Source: Pseudoluteimonas sp047602125 (lineage in GTDB: Bacteria > Pseudomonadota > Gammaproteobacteria > Xanthomonadales > Xanthomonadaceae). Taken from it: a DNA stretch of 64,000 nt. The number at the start of each line of letters is the position of its first letter. Positions within the stretch are counted from its first letter, which is position 1. Shown piece after piece: positions 43,169-52,325 of this stretch. The translations under genes and the position numbers were made by a program. The notes beneath the pieces are model-generated. The model was not told the origin of the DNA, searched no databases, and saw only the letters and a list, made by a program, of their open reading frames with translations. The DNA is taken from assembly GCA_047602125.1 (NCBI GenBank), contig JASGIB010000001.1, forward strand, positions 1,612,001 to 1,676,000, read 5' to 3'.

Positions 43169-44521
43169 ATGCGTCGATTTCCCCTTTTCGCCCTGCTGCT
43201 CGCCTTGTGCTTCGCGAACGTGCAGGCGCAGGAGCAGCAGGCCCCGCCGACGGACGCGGACGGCGGGCACGCGGTCGCCTCCAGCGACGATCCCGATGCC
43301 GCCGAGAGCGAAACGACCAAGGTGCCGCTGGCCGAAATCCGCCGCTACGTCGGCGTATTCGACGCGATCCGCCAGGCCTACGTCGATCCGGTCGACGACC
43401 ACAAGCTGATGCAGTCGGCGATCAAGGGCCTGCTGCTCGACCTCGATCCGCACAGCGCCTACCTCGAGAAATCGGATGCGCAGGCCTTCGACGAGGAAAC
43501 CAGCGGCGCCTACGAAGGCATCGGCGTGGAGGTGGTCACGTTGCCGGACGGCACCATGAAGATCGTGTCCGCGATCGACGACACGCCCGCGGCGCGCGCG
43601 GGATTGCGTTCGGGCGACACCATCGTCGCGGTCGACGGACGCGATCTCACGCCAGCGGATGCGGTCGGACCCGGCCCCTTGCGCGGCAAGCCGGGCACCT
43701 CGGTGAAATTGAAGGTGGCGCGCGAAGGCACGGCCAAGCCGTTCGAGGTGACGCTCAAGCGCGACACCATCCGCGTCGCCAGCGTGCGCGGGCGCATGCT
43801 CGAACCCGGCTACGGCTACATCCGCATTTCCCAGTTCCAGACCGATACCGCCGCCGATTTCGAAAAGACCCTCGACCGGCTGCAGGGCGAATCGGGCGGC
43901 AAGCTGCGCGGGCTGGTGCTCGACCTGCGCAGCAATCCCGGCGGCTTGCTCACCTCCGCGGTGCAGATCGCCGACGATCTCGTCGACAGCGGGGTGATCG
44001 TCAGCACGCACGGACGCATGCGCGGCAACGACGCGACCTTCCGCGCCACGCCCGGCGACCGGATGCACGGCGCACCGGTCGTCGCCCTGGTCGATGCCGG
44101 TTCGGCCAGCGCGACCGAAGTGCTGTCCGGCGCGTTGCACGATCTGCACCGCGCGAAGATCGTCGGCAGCCGCACCTTCGGCAAGGGCCTGGTGCAGACG
44201 CTGGTGCCGCTGGATAACGGCGATGCGATCAAGCTCACCACCGCGCGTTACTACACGCCCAGCGGCAAGTCGATCCAGGGCGTGGGCATCGTGCCCGACG
44301 TGACGCTGACGCCGGACAAGGCGTTGGCGGCGAAGGACGGCGACGAGGATGCGATGCCGTACACCGAAGCGTCGTTGCCCGGGCATCTGCAGGGCGAGGA
44401 CGAGGACGATGCCGGCACCCATGCCGGCGACGTGCTGCCCGGCGATGCGCCGATCACCGCGGCGTTGCAGGAATTGAAGAAGCCGGTGGCACAGGCGGCG
44501 GCGCCGGTGCCGAAGGGTTGA
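43169..44521 (+). CDS. ctpA: S41 family C-terminal processing peptidase
   Basis: 450 residues from the ATG; GGAG 5 bases upstream favours it over a GTG two codons earlier. A signal peptide (cut after NVQA), a PDZ domain (about 105-190, GIGVEV...GLRSGDTIVAVDG) and an S41 core with catalytic Ser in DAGSASATEVLSG and Lys in RTFGKGLVQ. It degrades or trims periplasmic proteins, often regulating murein hydrolases. The C-terminal 60 residues are an acidic, low-complexity tail (EDEDDAGTHAGD). Confidence 0.93.
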   Translation: MRRFPLFALLLALCFANVQAQEQQAPPTDADGGHAVASSDDPDAAESETTKVPLAEIRRYVGVFDAIRQAYVDPVDDHKLMQSAIKGLLLDLDPHSAYLEKSDAQAFDEETSGAYEGIGVEVVTLPDGTMKIVSAIDDTPAARAGLRSGDTIVAVDGRDLTPADAVGPGPLRGKPGTSVKLKVAREGTAKPFEVTLKRDTIRVASVRGRMLEPGYGYIRISQFQTDTAADFEKTLDRLQGESGGKLRGLVLDLRSNPGGLLTSAVQIADDLVDSGVIVSTHGRMRGNDATFRATPGDRMHGAPVVALVDAGSASATEVLSGALHDLHRAKIVGSRTFGKGLVQTLVPLDNGDAIKLTTARYYTPSGKSIQGVGIVPDVTLTPDKALAAKDGDEDAMPYTEASLPGHLQGEDEDDAGTHAGDVLPGDAPITAALQELKKPVAQAAAPVPKG

Positions 44522-44533
44522 ATGATCGGCTGC

Positions 44534-45092
44534 TTATTTCGATTCACCGATCAGTTTGCAATGTAGCTTGATAGGCGCCCTTGCTGCTTCAGCCAAACTA
44601 TCTTCGAAAAAACCACAGTAGAGTAAATTGTTCTCGGAACTTTTGCGCCCTGAAAACACGTTGATGTTAACCATCACCTGATTCGGGTTTGCCAAAAACG
44701 AAAGCTGTTCATCATCGAACGTAATTTGCGGAAATGATGCCGTACCAGTACCGCGAAGCTCCACTCGGCGGTTGGCGATTATCGCGGAAGGATATTCGAA
44801 ACCCGGCGTCGCGATGGCTTTCTGGGATGGATCGCCGAAATAAGTAGCGTCGACAATCACAGTCTCCTTGTCGCGCAGGCGTTCCTTGGCGGCTTCCGAC
44901 AAGCTCACCTCGAACGTCAAAAGCATTGCCGCCTGCTGTGCGGTTCGATGGCGGGTTGACCGCAACATCGGCAGGATTTCGAACTGTTGCGAGGCTCGCC
45001 GTTGGAGACGATGGCGATGTGCGTTGACATGCACAAGCCATGCCAAGAGCCAATAGGACGGAAGCGCGAAAGGCGGCTTGAATTCGTTTCAT
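44534..45092 (-). CDS. Small exported protein (possible lipoprotein), frameshifted near codon 60
   Basis: The start MKRIQAAFRASVLLALGMACACQ has a signal with AC at the likely cleavage point (lipobox imperfect) and AAGGGG upstream. The frame then breaks: after NAFDV a +1 shift is needed to continue EVSLSEAAKERLRDKE and run to TAA at 44536-44534. Removing one T from GACGTTCGAGG (plus-strand A at 44913/44914) restores about 185 residues. The downstream part has beta-rich character (VIVDATYFGD; VMVNINVFSG) and ends KLHCKLIGESK. I do not recognise the family. Its base composition is well below the local GC. Confidence 0.6.
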
Positions 45093-45131
45093 CGCAAACC
45101 CCTTCGCTTGATCGATGGACGATTGTTCCGC

Positions 45132-45452
45132 CTACCTCGGCTTCGCCGGCAGCGGGAACGGCGTGACGACTGTTTCACCCGTAGCCGCATCGCGGATCGC
45201 GGACTGTCCCTTCTTCTCCACTTCCTCCACGCGCACAATGCTCTGCATCGGCAAATGCAGCACGCGCGTTCCGCCGAACTCGTCGCGCAGGCGTTCCTCG
45301 GTCGGATCGACCACCACGCCGTCGCGCGCGTCGAACACCAGTTCGGAGACTTCGGTGAAGCCCCACAGCGAACTCGCGGCCACGTGCTTCGCGTACAACT
45401 CGTACACGCGCCCGGCGTTGAGGAAGGTCACCTTGTAGAGCGGTTTGCGCAT
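45132..45452 (-). CDS. DUF1820 family protein
   Basis: 106 residues beginning MRKPLYKVTFLNAGRVYELYAKHV and containing GFTEVSELVFDARDGVVVDPTEERLRDEF, the conserved pattern of DUF1820, small cytoplasmic proteins of gammaproteobacteria with no assigned function. The family is well conserved in length and sequence. Confidence 0.88.
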   Translation of the reverse strand: MRKPLYKVTFLNAGRVYELYAKHVAASSLWGFTEVSELVFDARDGVVVDPTEERLRDEFGGTRVLHLPMQSIVRVEEVEKKGQSAIRDAATGETVVTPFPLPAKPR

Positions 45453-45463
45453 GCGCGGATTAT

Positions 45464-45526
45464 AGGAGTGAGCGTTGAGGAGTCAGGAGTGAGCGAAAGC
45501 GCCTTGCCTTCACTCACTCCTCACTT
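45464..45526. repeat. AGGAGTGAGCG direct repeat with inverted CTCACTCCTCAC partner
   Basis: AGGAGTGAGCG occurs at 45464-45474 and 45485-45495, and the complementary CACTCACTCCTCAC follows at 45511-45524. The cluster fills the space between the DUF1820 and rhomboid genes, and can fold as a hairpin. Similar CTCACTCCTCAC tracts are frequent between genes in Xanthomonas and relatives. Confidence 0.55.
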
Positions 45527-45546
45527 CTCTCTACTCCTCCCTCGCC

Positions 45547-46221
45547 TCAATACCCCTTCTGCCGGCGCAGGCGCCGTTCCACCGCGCGCCGCACCAGCAG
45601 CGCGAACACCACGCCGAACAGGAAGCCGGCCACATGCGCGGCCCAGGCGACCATGCCGAACGCGGGGCCGATGTAGGCGAACACCACCTGCAACAGCGCC
45701 CAGATCCCGATCAGCAACGAGGCCGGCGCGCGCACGAATTCGAGGAACAGCCCGAGCGGCAGCACCACGCCCAGTCGCGCGTTGGGGAACAACGCGAGGT
45801 AGGCGCCGATCAGCGCGGAGATCGCGCCGCTGGCGCCGATGATCACGTGCCGAGGTCCGGCCAGCAGCAGCACCGCGGCGAGGTTGGCGACCGCGCCGCC
45901 GAGTAGGAACAGCAGCAGGAAGCGCCACGGGCCCAGCACCTTCTCGGCCGGCAGGCCGAAGATCAGCAGGAACACGAGGTTGCCGAGCAGGTGCGCCCAG
46001 CCGGCGTGCAGGAACAGGGCGGTGAACAGCCGCAGCACCGCCTGTAGGTCGAACGCGGCGCCGGGCCCGCCGTCGAGCGCGCCCCAGGCCTGGAGCAGGG
46101 CCTGCTGTGCCCCGGGGTTTCGCGTGCTGTACCAGAAGAAGGCCAGCCACAGCAGCCCGAACAGCAGCGGGCAGGCCCAGCGCAGGCTGGGGCGTTGGCG
46201 GCGTGGCAGGCTGACGAACAT
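45547..46221 (-). CDS. Rhomboid family intramembrane serine protease
   Basis: 224 residues with six helices. HLLGNLVFLLIFG in helix 2, the catalytic Ser in GASGAIS and the His in WAAHVAGFLFG make the rhomboid Ser-His dyad. Rhomboids cleave within membrane segments; no substrate is suggested by the neighbours. The basic C-terminal tail is RRAVERRLRRQKGY. Confidence 0.92.
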   Translation of the reverse strand: MFVSLPRRQRPSLRWACPLLFGLLWLAFFWYSTRNPGAQQALLQAWGALDGGPGAAFDLQAVLRLFTALFLHAGWAHLLGNLVFLLIFGLPAEKVLGPWRFLLLFLLGGAVANLAAVLLLAGPRHVIIGASGAISALIGAYLALFPNARLGVVLPLGLFLEFVRAPASLLIGIWALLQVVFAYIGPAFGMVAWAAHVAGFLFGVVFALLVRRAVERRLRRQKGY

Positions 46222-46267
46222 GAACCGCTCCGGGGGAAATCGCCCCGTTTCCGGGACTTCCGGGATG

Positions 46268-46296
46268 TTACCGAAGGGTTAAACCTTCGCTATAGT
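46268..46296 (+). promoter_or_regulatory. Candidate sigma70 promoter of fadL
   Basis: TTACCG at 46268-46273 and TATAGT at 46291-46296 are separated by exactly 17 bases. The predicted start near 46303 leaves an untranslated leader of about 95 bases before the fadL ATG, long enough for post-transcriptional control. Confidence 0.5.
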
Positions 46297-46398
46297 ATGG
46301 TCGGCGTCGGCCGTCGGGGAGGGAGAATCCGATGGGTGCCGGTGCAGGCTGCGCGCGGCGCGGTCGCACAGACCAGAAAATCCATCGGAGATCGATCC

Positions 46399-47814
46399 AT
46401 GTCCAACGTTTCCCGCTTCACCCAGCTTTCCGCGCTGGCGATCGGCATCGCCGGTGCGCTCGCCTTCGGCCAGGCCCAGGCCGCCGGCTTCCAACTGCGC
46501 GAGAACAGCGTCAAGAACCTCGGCCGCAGCCAGGCCGGCACCGCCGTCGCCAACGGCGACGCCGCGGTGGTCAGCAACAACCCTGGCGCGATGGGCTTCA
46601 TCGACCAGAACACCATCCAGGCCGACGTCACCGTGATCGACCTGACCGCCGACTTCAACGGCAGCGCGCACAACGCGCTCGGCATGCCGGTCAGCGGCGG
46701 CGACGGCGGGGACCCGGGCGATGCCACCCCGGTGCCGGCGATCGCGGCGGTGTTCCCGATGCACGGCGCGCTGGAGAAGCTCACCCTCGGCGCCAGCATC
46801 AGCGCGCCGTTCGGCCTCAAGACCGAATACGACAGCGACTGGGTCGGCCGCTACAACGCGGTGACCTCGGACGTGAAGACCGTCGACCTGACCCTGTCGG
46901 CCGCGGTCAAGCTGCACCCGCGCTTCTCGGTCGGCCTCGGCTTCATCTACGAGAAGGCCGACGTCACCCTGTCCGAGATGGTCGACTACGGCCTGATCAT
47001 GGCCTCGGCCGGCATCCCCGGTGCGATCCCGGGCACGGCCGACGGCCTGGCCAAGGTCAGCGGCGATTCGCACGGCTTCGGCTGGGTCGCCGGCTTCGAA
47101 TGGCGCCCGACCGATCGTTTCGCGATCGGCTATTCGCACCGTTCGGAAATCGACCAGGACATCAAGGGCGACGCGACCTTCGGCGCGCCGGCCTCGTTCG
47201 CGGGCACGCAGCCGCTGTTCCAGACCATGGCCGCGCAGTGCCTGATGGCGCCGCCGACCAATCCCTGCTACGCGCAGCTCCCGACCCTGCTGGCGCTGGG
47301 CAACGGCTTCGTGCCGACCCAGGGCACGGCCGCGCTGACCACGCCGAGCATCGACACCCTGAGCCTGCGCTACGACTTCACCGATTCGTTCCGCCTGATG
47401 GGCGACGTGCAGCGCACCGACTGGCATTCGCTGGAATCGGTCGACATCCACTTCGCCAATCCCTACCAGGCGCCGTCCAGCGAAGCCTTCGACTGGAAGG
47501 ACAGCACGCTGGTGTCGCTGGGCGCGGAATGGGACATCAATCCCGCCTGGACCCTGCGTGGCGGCGTGGCCAAGGACGAGACCCCGACCCACGACGACAC
47601 CCGCACCCCGCGCCTGCCCGACAACGACCGCACGCTGCTCTCGATCGGCGTGACCTGGCATGCGACCGACGCCTTCAGCATCGACGCCGCCTACCAGCAC
47701 ATCTCGATCAAGAGCCCGAGCATCGATGCGTTCACCTCGCTCGGCACGGAGCTGACCGGCAAGTTCGACGGCCACGCCGACCTGTTCGGCGTCGCCGCGC
47801 AGTACCGCTTCTGA
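46399..47814 (+). CDS. fadL: FadL/OmpP1-family outer membrane fatty acid transporter
   Basis: 471 residues. A signal peptide is cut at AQAAGFQLRENSVKNLGRSQAG, the conserved FadL N terminus (mature protein starts near Gly-Phe). NNPGAMGF and alternating beta strands up to a C-terminal Phe (AAQYRF) fit a 14-stranded barrel. It takes up long-chain fatty acids or other hydrophobic compounds. A candidate promoter lies upstream and a strong terminator 20 bases after the stop, so it is a single-gene unit. Confidence 0.93.
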   Translation: MSNVSRFTQLSALAIGIAGALAFGQAQAAGFQLRENSVKNLGRSQAGTAVANGDAAVVSNNPGAMGFIDQNTIQADVTVIDLTADFNGSAHNALGMPVSGGDGGDPGDATPVPAIAAVFPMHGALEKLTLGASISAPFGLKTEYDSDWVGRYNAVTSDVKTVDLTLSAAVKLHPRFSVGLGFIYEKADVTLSEMVDYGLIMASAGIPGAIPGTADGLAKVSGDSHGFGWVAGFEWRPTDRFAIGYSHRSEIDQDIKGDATFGAPASFAGTQPLFQTMAAQCLMAPPTNPCYAQLPTLLALGNGFVPTQGTAALTTPSIDTLSLRYDFTDSFRLMGDVQRTDWHSLESVDIHFANPYQAPSSEAFDWKDSTLVSLGAEWDINPAWTLRGGVAKDETPTHDDTRTPRLPDNDRTLLSIGVTWHATDAFSIDAAYQHISIKSPSIDAFTSLGTELTGKFDGHADLFGVAAQYRF

Positions 47815-47834
47815 TCGAGGCGGCGAGCGCTACG

Positions 47835-47862
47835 AAAAAGCCCCGCTTCGGCGGGGCTTTTT
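47835..47862 (+). terminator. Rho-independent terminator of fadL
   Basis: AAAAAGCCCCGC-TTCG-GCGGGGCTTTTT: a 12-bp stem counting the A/T flanks, GC core of 7, then T-rich bases. It ends fadL and, because of the A-tract on the other side, could also act on the minus strand. Confidence 0.93.
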
Positions 47863-47881
47863 CTTTGCGGTTCTAGATTCT

Positions 47882-47949
47882 GTAGGAGCGCTCTTGAGCG
47901 CGACAGGGATTCTGCGCAGCCACGCAGTCGCGCTCCAGCGCGCTCCTAC
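47882..47949. repeat. Inverted pair of GTAGGAGCGC REP elements
   Basis: GTAGGAGCGCTCTTGAGCG starts at 47882 and the reverse complement of a close copy ends at 47949 (CGCTCCTAC). The two 23-base units face each other 22 bases apart, as in BIMEs. They lie between the convergent fadL and putA genes, after the fadL terminator. Confidence 0.88.
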
Positions 47950-47968
47950 AAAGCCGCTTCGACGATGA

Positions 47969-50900
47969 TCAGTCCCCCAGCGTCAGCAAACTCGCGTTGC
48001 CGCCGGCCGCGGTGGTGTTGACGGTCACCGTTTTCTCGGTGGCGAAGCGCGGCAGGTAGTGCGGGCCGCCGGCCTTGGGGCCGGTGCCGCTCATGCCCTG
48101 CCCGCCGAACGGTTGCACGCCGACCACCGCGCCGATCTGGTTGCGGTTGACGTAGATGTTGCCGACGTTCGCGCGCCGCACGATGCGTTCGACGGTCTCG
48201 TCGATGCGCGAATGGATGCCCAGGGTCAGCCCGTAGCCGCTGGCGTTGATCGCATCGACGACCTTGTCGAGTTCGTCGGCCTTCCAGCGCACGACGTGCA
48301 ATGCCGGGCCGAACTTCTCCTCGGTCAGGCGCGCCATCGAATCGAGTTCCCACGCGGTCGGCGCGAAGAAGGTGCCGTGTCCGGTGCCTTCGCCGAGCGT
48401 GGCGGTGGCGATGTGCTTCGCCATCGACTGCAGGTCGCGGGCATGATCCTGCAGCATGCATTGCGCGTCGTCGTCGATCACCGGGCCGACGTCGGTGGAG
48501 AGCAGGCCGGGATCGCTGACCCTCAGTTCGGCCATCGCGCCGGCGAGCATGCCGATCACCTTGTCGGCGATGTCGTCCTGCACCAGCAGCACGCGCGCGG
48601 CGGAGCAGCGCTGGCCGGCGGAAGTGAACGCGCTGCCGAGCGCATCCTTCACCACCTGCTCGGGCAACGCCGACGAGTCGGCGATCATCGCGTTCTGGCC
48701 GCCGGTTTCGGCGATGAGCGTGGCGATCGGGCCGGCCTGGCGCTGCGCCAGCGACAGGTTGATGCGGCGCGCGGTGTCGGTGGAACCGGTGAAGCACACG
48801 CCGGCCACGCGCGGGTCGCCGGTCATCAGGCCGCCGATCTTGCTGCCGCTGCCGGGGACGAACTGCAGCACGTTGGCCGGCACGCCGGCTTCGTGCAGGA
48901 TCTTCACCGCGGCATGGCCGATCAGGTTGGTCTGTTCGGCGGGCTTGGCGATCACCGCGTTGCCGGCGGCGAGCGCCGCCGCGACCTGGCCGGTGAAGAT
49001 CGCCAGCGGGAAGTTCCACGGCGAGATGCATACGAACACGCCGCGGCCGCCGAGCTGCAGGGTGTTGGATTCGCCGGTCGGGCCGGGCAACGGTTCCACC
49101 GTGAACTGGCGGCGCGCTTCGCTGGCGTAGTAGCGCAGGAAGTCCACCGCCTCGCGCACTTCGGCGACGCCGTCGGGGATGGTCTTGCCGGCTTCCTTGG
49201 TGCACATCGCCATCAACTGCGGCATCCGCGCTTCCATCAGGTCCGCGGCTTTTTCCAGCAGCTTCGCGCGCGAATCCACGGGCGTTGCGTCCCACGCCGG
49301 TTGCGCGGCCACGGCGTTCCGCAGCGCGAGTTCGACCACCGCGGCGTCGGCGCTGCGGTAATGGCCGACGATTTCGCGCCGGTCGGCGGGGTTGGTCACC
49401 GGCTTCGCGTCGCCGGTCGGTTCCGCGCCGGGAACCAGCGGCGCGGCCGACCACGTGCCCGCGCCGGCATGGTTCAGGCCTTCGGCAAGCGCGCGCAGCT
49501 GGTCGTCGTTGGCGAGGTTGATGCCCATGGAATTGTCTCGTTCATGGCCCTGGCTGCGGTACAGCGCGACCGGCAGCGGGATGCGGGGATGCGGGATGGA
49601 GTCGAACGCGGAAACGGTCTCGACCGGATCGCGGACGAGGTCCTCGACCGGCACGCTTTCGTCGGTAATGCGGTTGACGAAGCTGGAATTCGCGCCGTTC
49701 TCGAGCAGGCGCCGCACCAGGTAGGGAAGCAGGTCCTCGTGCGAGCCGACCGGTGCGTACACGCGGCAGGGAACGTCGAGGCGGTCGCGCGGAATGACCT
49801 CGGCGTAGAGGTCGTCGCCCATGCCGTGCAGCTTCTGGAATTCGTAGCGGAAACGCTCTCGGTCGCGCGCGCCGCCGACCGTCGCCTGCGCCATGCGGTG
49901 GATCGCGGCGATGGTCTGCGCGTTGTGGGTGGCGAACATCGGGTAGATCGCATCGATGTTCGCGAGCAGCCGGCGCGCATTGCCCTGGTAGCTGACGTTG
50001 GTGTTGGGCTTGCGCGTGAACACCGGATAGCCGGCCTGGCCCTCCACCTGCGCGCGCTTGATTTCCGAATCCCAGTAGGCGCCCTTCACCAGCCGCACCG
50101 GGATGCGCCGGCCGAGCCTGCGCGCCTGCCCGGCGATGTAATCGATCACGAAGGGCGCGCGCTTCTGGTAGGCCTGCACGACGATGCCGAAACCGTCCCA
50201 GCCCTGCAGCAAGGGATCGGCGAGCACCTGGAAGATCAGGTCCAGGGAGAGCTCGAGGCGGTCGATTTCCTCGGCGTCGATGGTCAGGCCGATGCCGTGC
50301 TTCTTCGCCAGTTGCGAGAGCTCGAGCAGGCGCGGGCCGAGCTCGGCCAGTACACGCGCGCGCTTGGCGTGCTCGTAGCGCGGATGCAGCGCGGACAGCT
50401 TCACCGAAATGCTGGGCGCGGCAAACACATCGGCGAACGGCCCGGTGCCGCCGATCGCATCGATGGCGTTGCGATAGGCGACGAGGTAACGGTCGGCGTC
50501 GGCCTGGGTCAGCGCGCCTTCGCCGAGCATGTCGAAGGAGTAGCGGTAGGCGGCGTTCGCGCCCTTGCGGCTGCGCGCCAGGGCCTCGGAAATGGTCCGG
50601 CCCATGACGAACTGGTGGCCCATGATGCGCATCGCCTGGCGCACCGCGAGCCGCACCACCGGTTCGCCGACGCGGCCGACAAGGCGCTTGAATGCGCCGT
50701 GCACGTCGCGCTTGGTGCCGTCGGCGAGGTCGACGAGGTGGCCGGTGAGCATCAGGCCCCAGGTCGAGGCGTTCACCAGCACCGAATCGGACTGGCCCAG
50801 GTGGCGCTTCCAGTCGGCGTCGCCGAGCTTGTCGCGGATCAGCCGGTCCGCGGTTTCGGCATCCGGGATCCGCAGGAGCGCCTCGGCCACGCACATCAGC

Positions 50901-51172
50901 AGCACGCCCTCCTCGCTGCCGAGGTCGTACTGGCGCATGAAGGCCTCGATCGCGCCCTGGTCGGCGGCGCGGGCGCGCACCCGGCGCACGAGGTCGGCGG
51001 CGGTGGCCTGGATCGCGGCGCGGTCGGCCTCGCTCCAGTCGGGATGCGGCTGGCGCGCGGCGGCCAGCAGCTCGCGGACGTGTTCGGCCTCGTCCGGCGT
51101 CCAGGCGGCGGTAATGGCCGCGCGCGCGGGTTCCGGGGGCGCGGGAAGTTCGGGCGAAAGGATCCGGGTCAC
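47969..51172 (-). CDS. putA: Bifunctional proline dehydrogenase / glutamate semialdehyde dehydrogenase PutA
   Basis: 1067 residues. The N-terminal half is the FAD-dependent proline dehydrogenase barrel (SVKLSALHPRYEHAKR, RLVKGAYWDSEIKRAQ). The second half is an aldehyde dehydrogenase with Glu in AETGGQNAM and catalytic Cys in SAGQRCSAARVLL. It oxidises proline to glutamate, with electrons passing to ubiquinone. The N-terminal ribbon-helix-helix DNA-binding domain of E. coli PutA (1320 aa) is absent, so the enzyme should not repress its own gene. Length agrees with other Xanthomonadaceae. Confidence 0.96.
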   Translation of the reverse strand: MTRILSPELPAPPEPARAAITAAWTPDEAEHVRELLAAARQPHPDWSEADRAAIQATAADLVRRVRARAADQGAIEAFMRQYDLGSEEGVLLMCVAEALLRIPDAETADRLIRDKLGDADWKRHLGQSDSVLVNASTWGLMLTGHLVDLADGTKRDVHGAFKRLVGRVGEPVVRLAVRQAMRIMGHQFVMGRTISEALARSRKGANAAYRYSFDMLGEGALTQADADRYLVAYRNAIDAIGGTGPFADVFAAPSISVKLSALHPRYEHAKRARVLAELGPRLLELSQLAKKHGIGLTIDAEEIDRLELSLDLIFQVLADPLLQGWDGFGIVVQAYQKRAPFVIDYIAGQARRLGRRIPVRLVKGAYWDSEIKRAQVEGQAGYPVFTRKPNTNVSYQGNARRLLANIDAIYPMFATHNAQTIAAIHRMAQATVGGARDRERFRYEFQKLHGMGDDLYAEVIPRDRLDVPCRVYAPVGSHEDLLPYLVRRLLENGANSSFVNRITDESVPVEDLVRDPVETVSAFDSIPHPRIPLPVALYRSQGHERDNSMGINLANDDQLRALAEGLNHAGAGTWSAAPLVPGAEPTGDAKPVTNPADRREIVGHYRSADAAVVELALRNAVAAQPAWDATPVDSRAKLLEKAADLMEARMPQLMAMCTKEAGKTIPDGVAEVREAVDFLRYYASEARRQFTVEPLPGPTGESNTLQLGGRGVFVCISPWNFPLAIFTGQVAAALAAGNAVIAKPAEQTNLIGHAAVKILHEAGVPANVLQFVPGSGSKIGGLMTGDPRVAGVCFTGSTDTARRINLSLAQRQAGPIATLIAETGGQNAMIADSSALPEQVVKDALGSAFTSAGQRCSAARVLLVQDDIADKVIGMLAGAMAELRVSDPGLLSTDVGPVIDDDAQCMLQDHARDLQSMAKHIATATLGEGTGHGTFFAPTAWELDSMARLTEEKFGPALHVVRWKADELDKVVDAINASGYGLTLGIHSRIDETVERIVRRANVGNIYVNRNQIGAVVGVQPFGGQGMSGTGPKAGGPHYLPRFATEKTVTVNTTAAGGNASLLTLGD

Positions 51173-51354
51173 GCGTTCTGGCTCGGGCTGCAGCCCCGCA
51201 TTCTAGCCCGCCGCGGGCGCCCCGCCGCGGGTTCGGCTTGCCGCTGCGGCCCCCCGACCGCTACCATTTCACGGATCGAATTCCGCCACTTTCCTTCGCG
51301 CGCGGGCCATTTGGCCGCTTGCGCCCGCGCGACGATTCCCGGGGCACAGAGAAG

Positions 51355-52293
51355 ATGAAGCAAACGCGTGGGTTGCGATGGGGCTTGGCCGCGGCCGCGA
51401 TGGCGCCGGCCGGGGCATGGGCGGCGGACACCGACTGGACCGCGGCGCCGCACCGCTGGCAGCTGAACATGGGCGAGGGCGCGACCAGCACCGCGCGCAT
51501 CGCCTACGAATCGCACATGATCGTGTTCGGCATCTGCGTGGCGATCGGCATCATCGTGTTCGGCGCGATGGCCTACGCGATGTTCAAGTTCCGCAAGTCC
51601 AAGGGCGCGGTCGCGGCGCAGTTCAGCCACAACACCAAGGCCGAGATCGTCTGGACCGCGGTGCCGGTGCTGATCCTGATCGGCCTCGCGTGGCCCGCGA
51701 CCCACAACCTGATCCGCATGTACGACACCCGCAATGCCGAGATGACGGTCAAGGTCACCGGCTACCAGTGGATGTGGAAGTACGAATACCTCGGCGAGGG
51801 CGTCGAATACACCAGCCGCCTCGCCCGCCGCAGCGACGACCTGCGCCAGAGCGGCGGCATCATCAATGCCGCCGAGGATCCGAACTACCTGCTGGAAGTG
51901 GACCATCCGCTGGTGCTGCCGATCGGCACCAAGGTGCGCTTCGTGGTCACCGCCGACGACGTCATCCACGCTTGGTGGGTGCCGGCGCTCGGCTGGAAGC
52001 AGGATGCGATCCCGGGCATCGTCAACGAGGCCTGGGCCAGCGTCGACCAGCCCGGCATCTACCGCGGCCAGTGCGCCGAGTTGTGCGGCAAGGACCACGG
52101 CTTCATGCCGGTGGTCGTGAAGGCGGTGCCGAAGGAAGAGTTCAAGCAGTGGCTGGCCGCGGAGAAGGCGAAGAACGCGCCCCCCGCCGCTCCTGCCGAA
52201 GCGGCTCCCGCCGAAGCCGCCCCGGCGGAACCCGTGCAACCGGCGGCCACCGCCGCGACGACCCCGGCGCCCGCGCCGGCCCCCGCCGGCTAA
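51355..52293 (+). CDS. coxB: Cytochrome c oxidase subunit II
   Basis: 312 residues. Signal peptide, two membrane helices (MIVFGICVAIGIIVFGAMAYAMF; AEIVWTAVPVLILIGLAW) and a cupredoxin domain with the CuA ligands: His in DDVIHAWWVP and the QCAELCGKDHGFM motif. The C-terminal 35 residues are an Ala/Pro/Glu-rich tail without a cytochrome c domain. It takes electrons from cytochrome c. It opens the aa3 oxidase operon that continues to ctaB. Confidence 0.96.
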   Translation: MKQTRGLRWGLAAAAMAPAGAWAADTDWTAAPHRWQLNMGEGATSTARIAYESHMIVFGICVAIGIIVFGAMAYAMFKFRKSKGAVAAQFSHNTKAEIVWTAVPVLILIGLAWPATHNLIRMYDTRNAEMTVKVTGYQWMWKYEYLGEGVEYTSRLARRSDDLRQSGGIINAAEDPNYLLEVDHPLVLPIGTKVRFVVTADDVIHAWWVPALGWKQDAIPGIVNEAWASVDQPGIYRGQCAELCGKDHGFMPVVVKAVPKEEFKQWLAAEKAKNAPPAAPAEAAPAEAAPAEPVQPAATAATTPAPAPAPAG

Positions 52294-52325
52294 TCGCCGC
52301 AACGAACCCGTACCCGAGGTAGGAC

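Noticed and set aside
45464..45526. AGGAGTGAGCG repeats as a CRISPR or regulator-binding array
   Set aside because: Only two direct copies exist, with an inverted partner; this fits a dispersed intergenic repeat.
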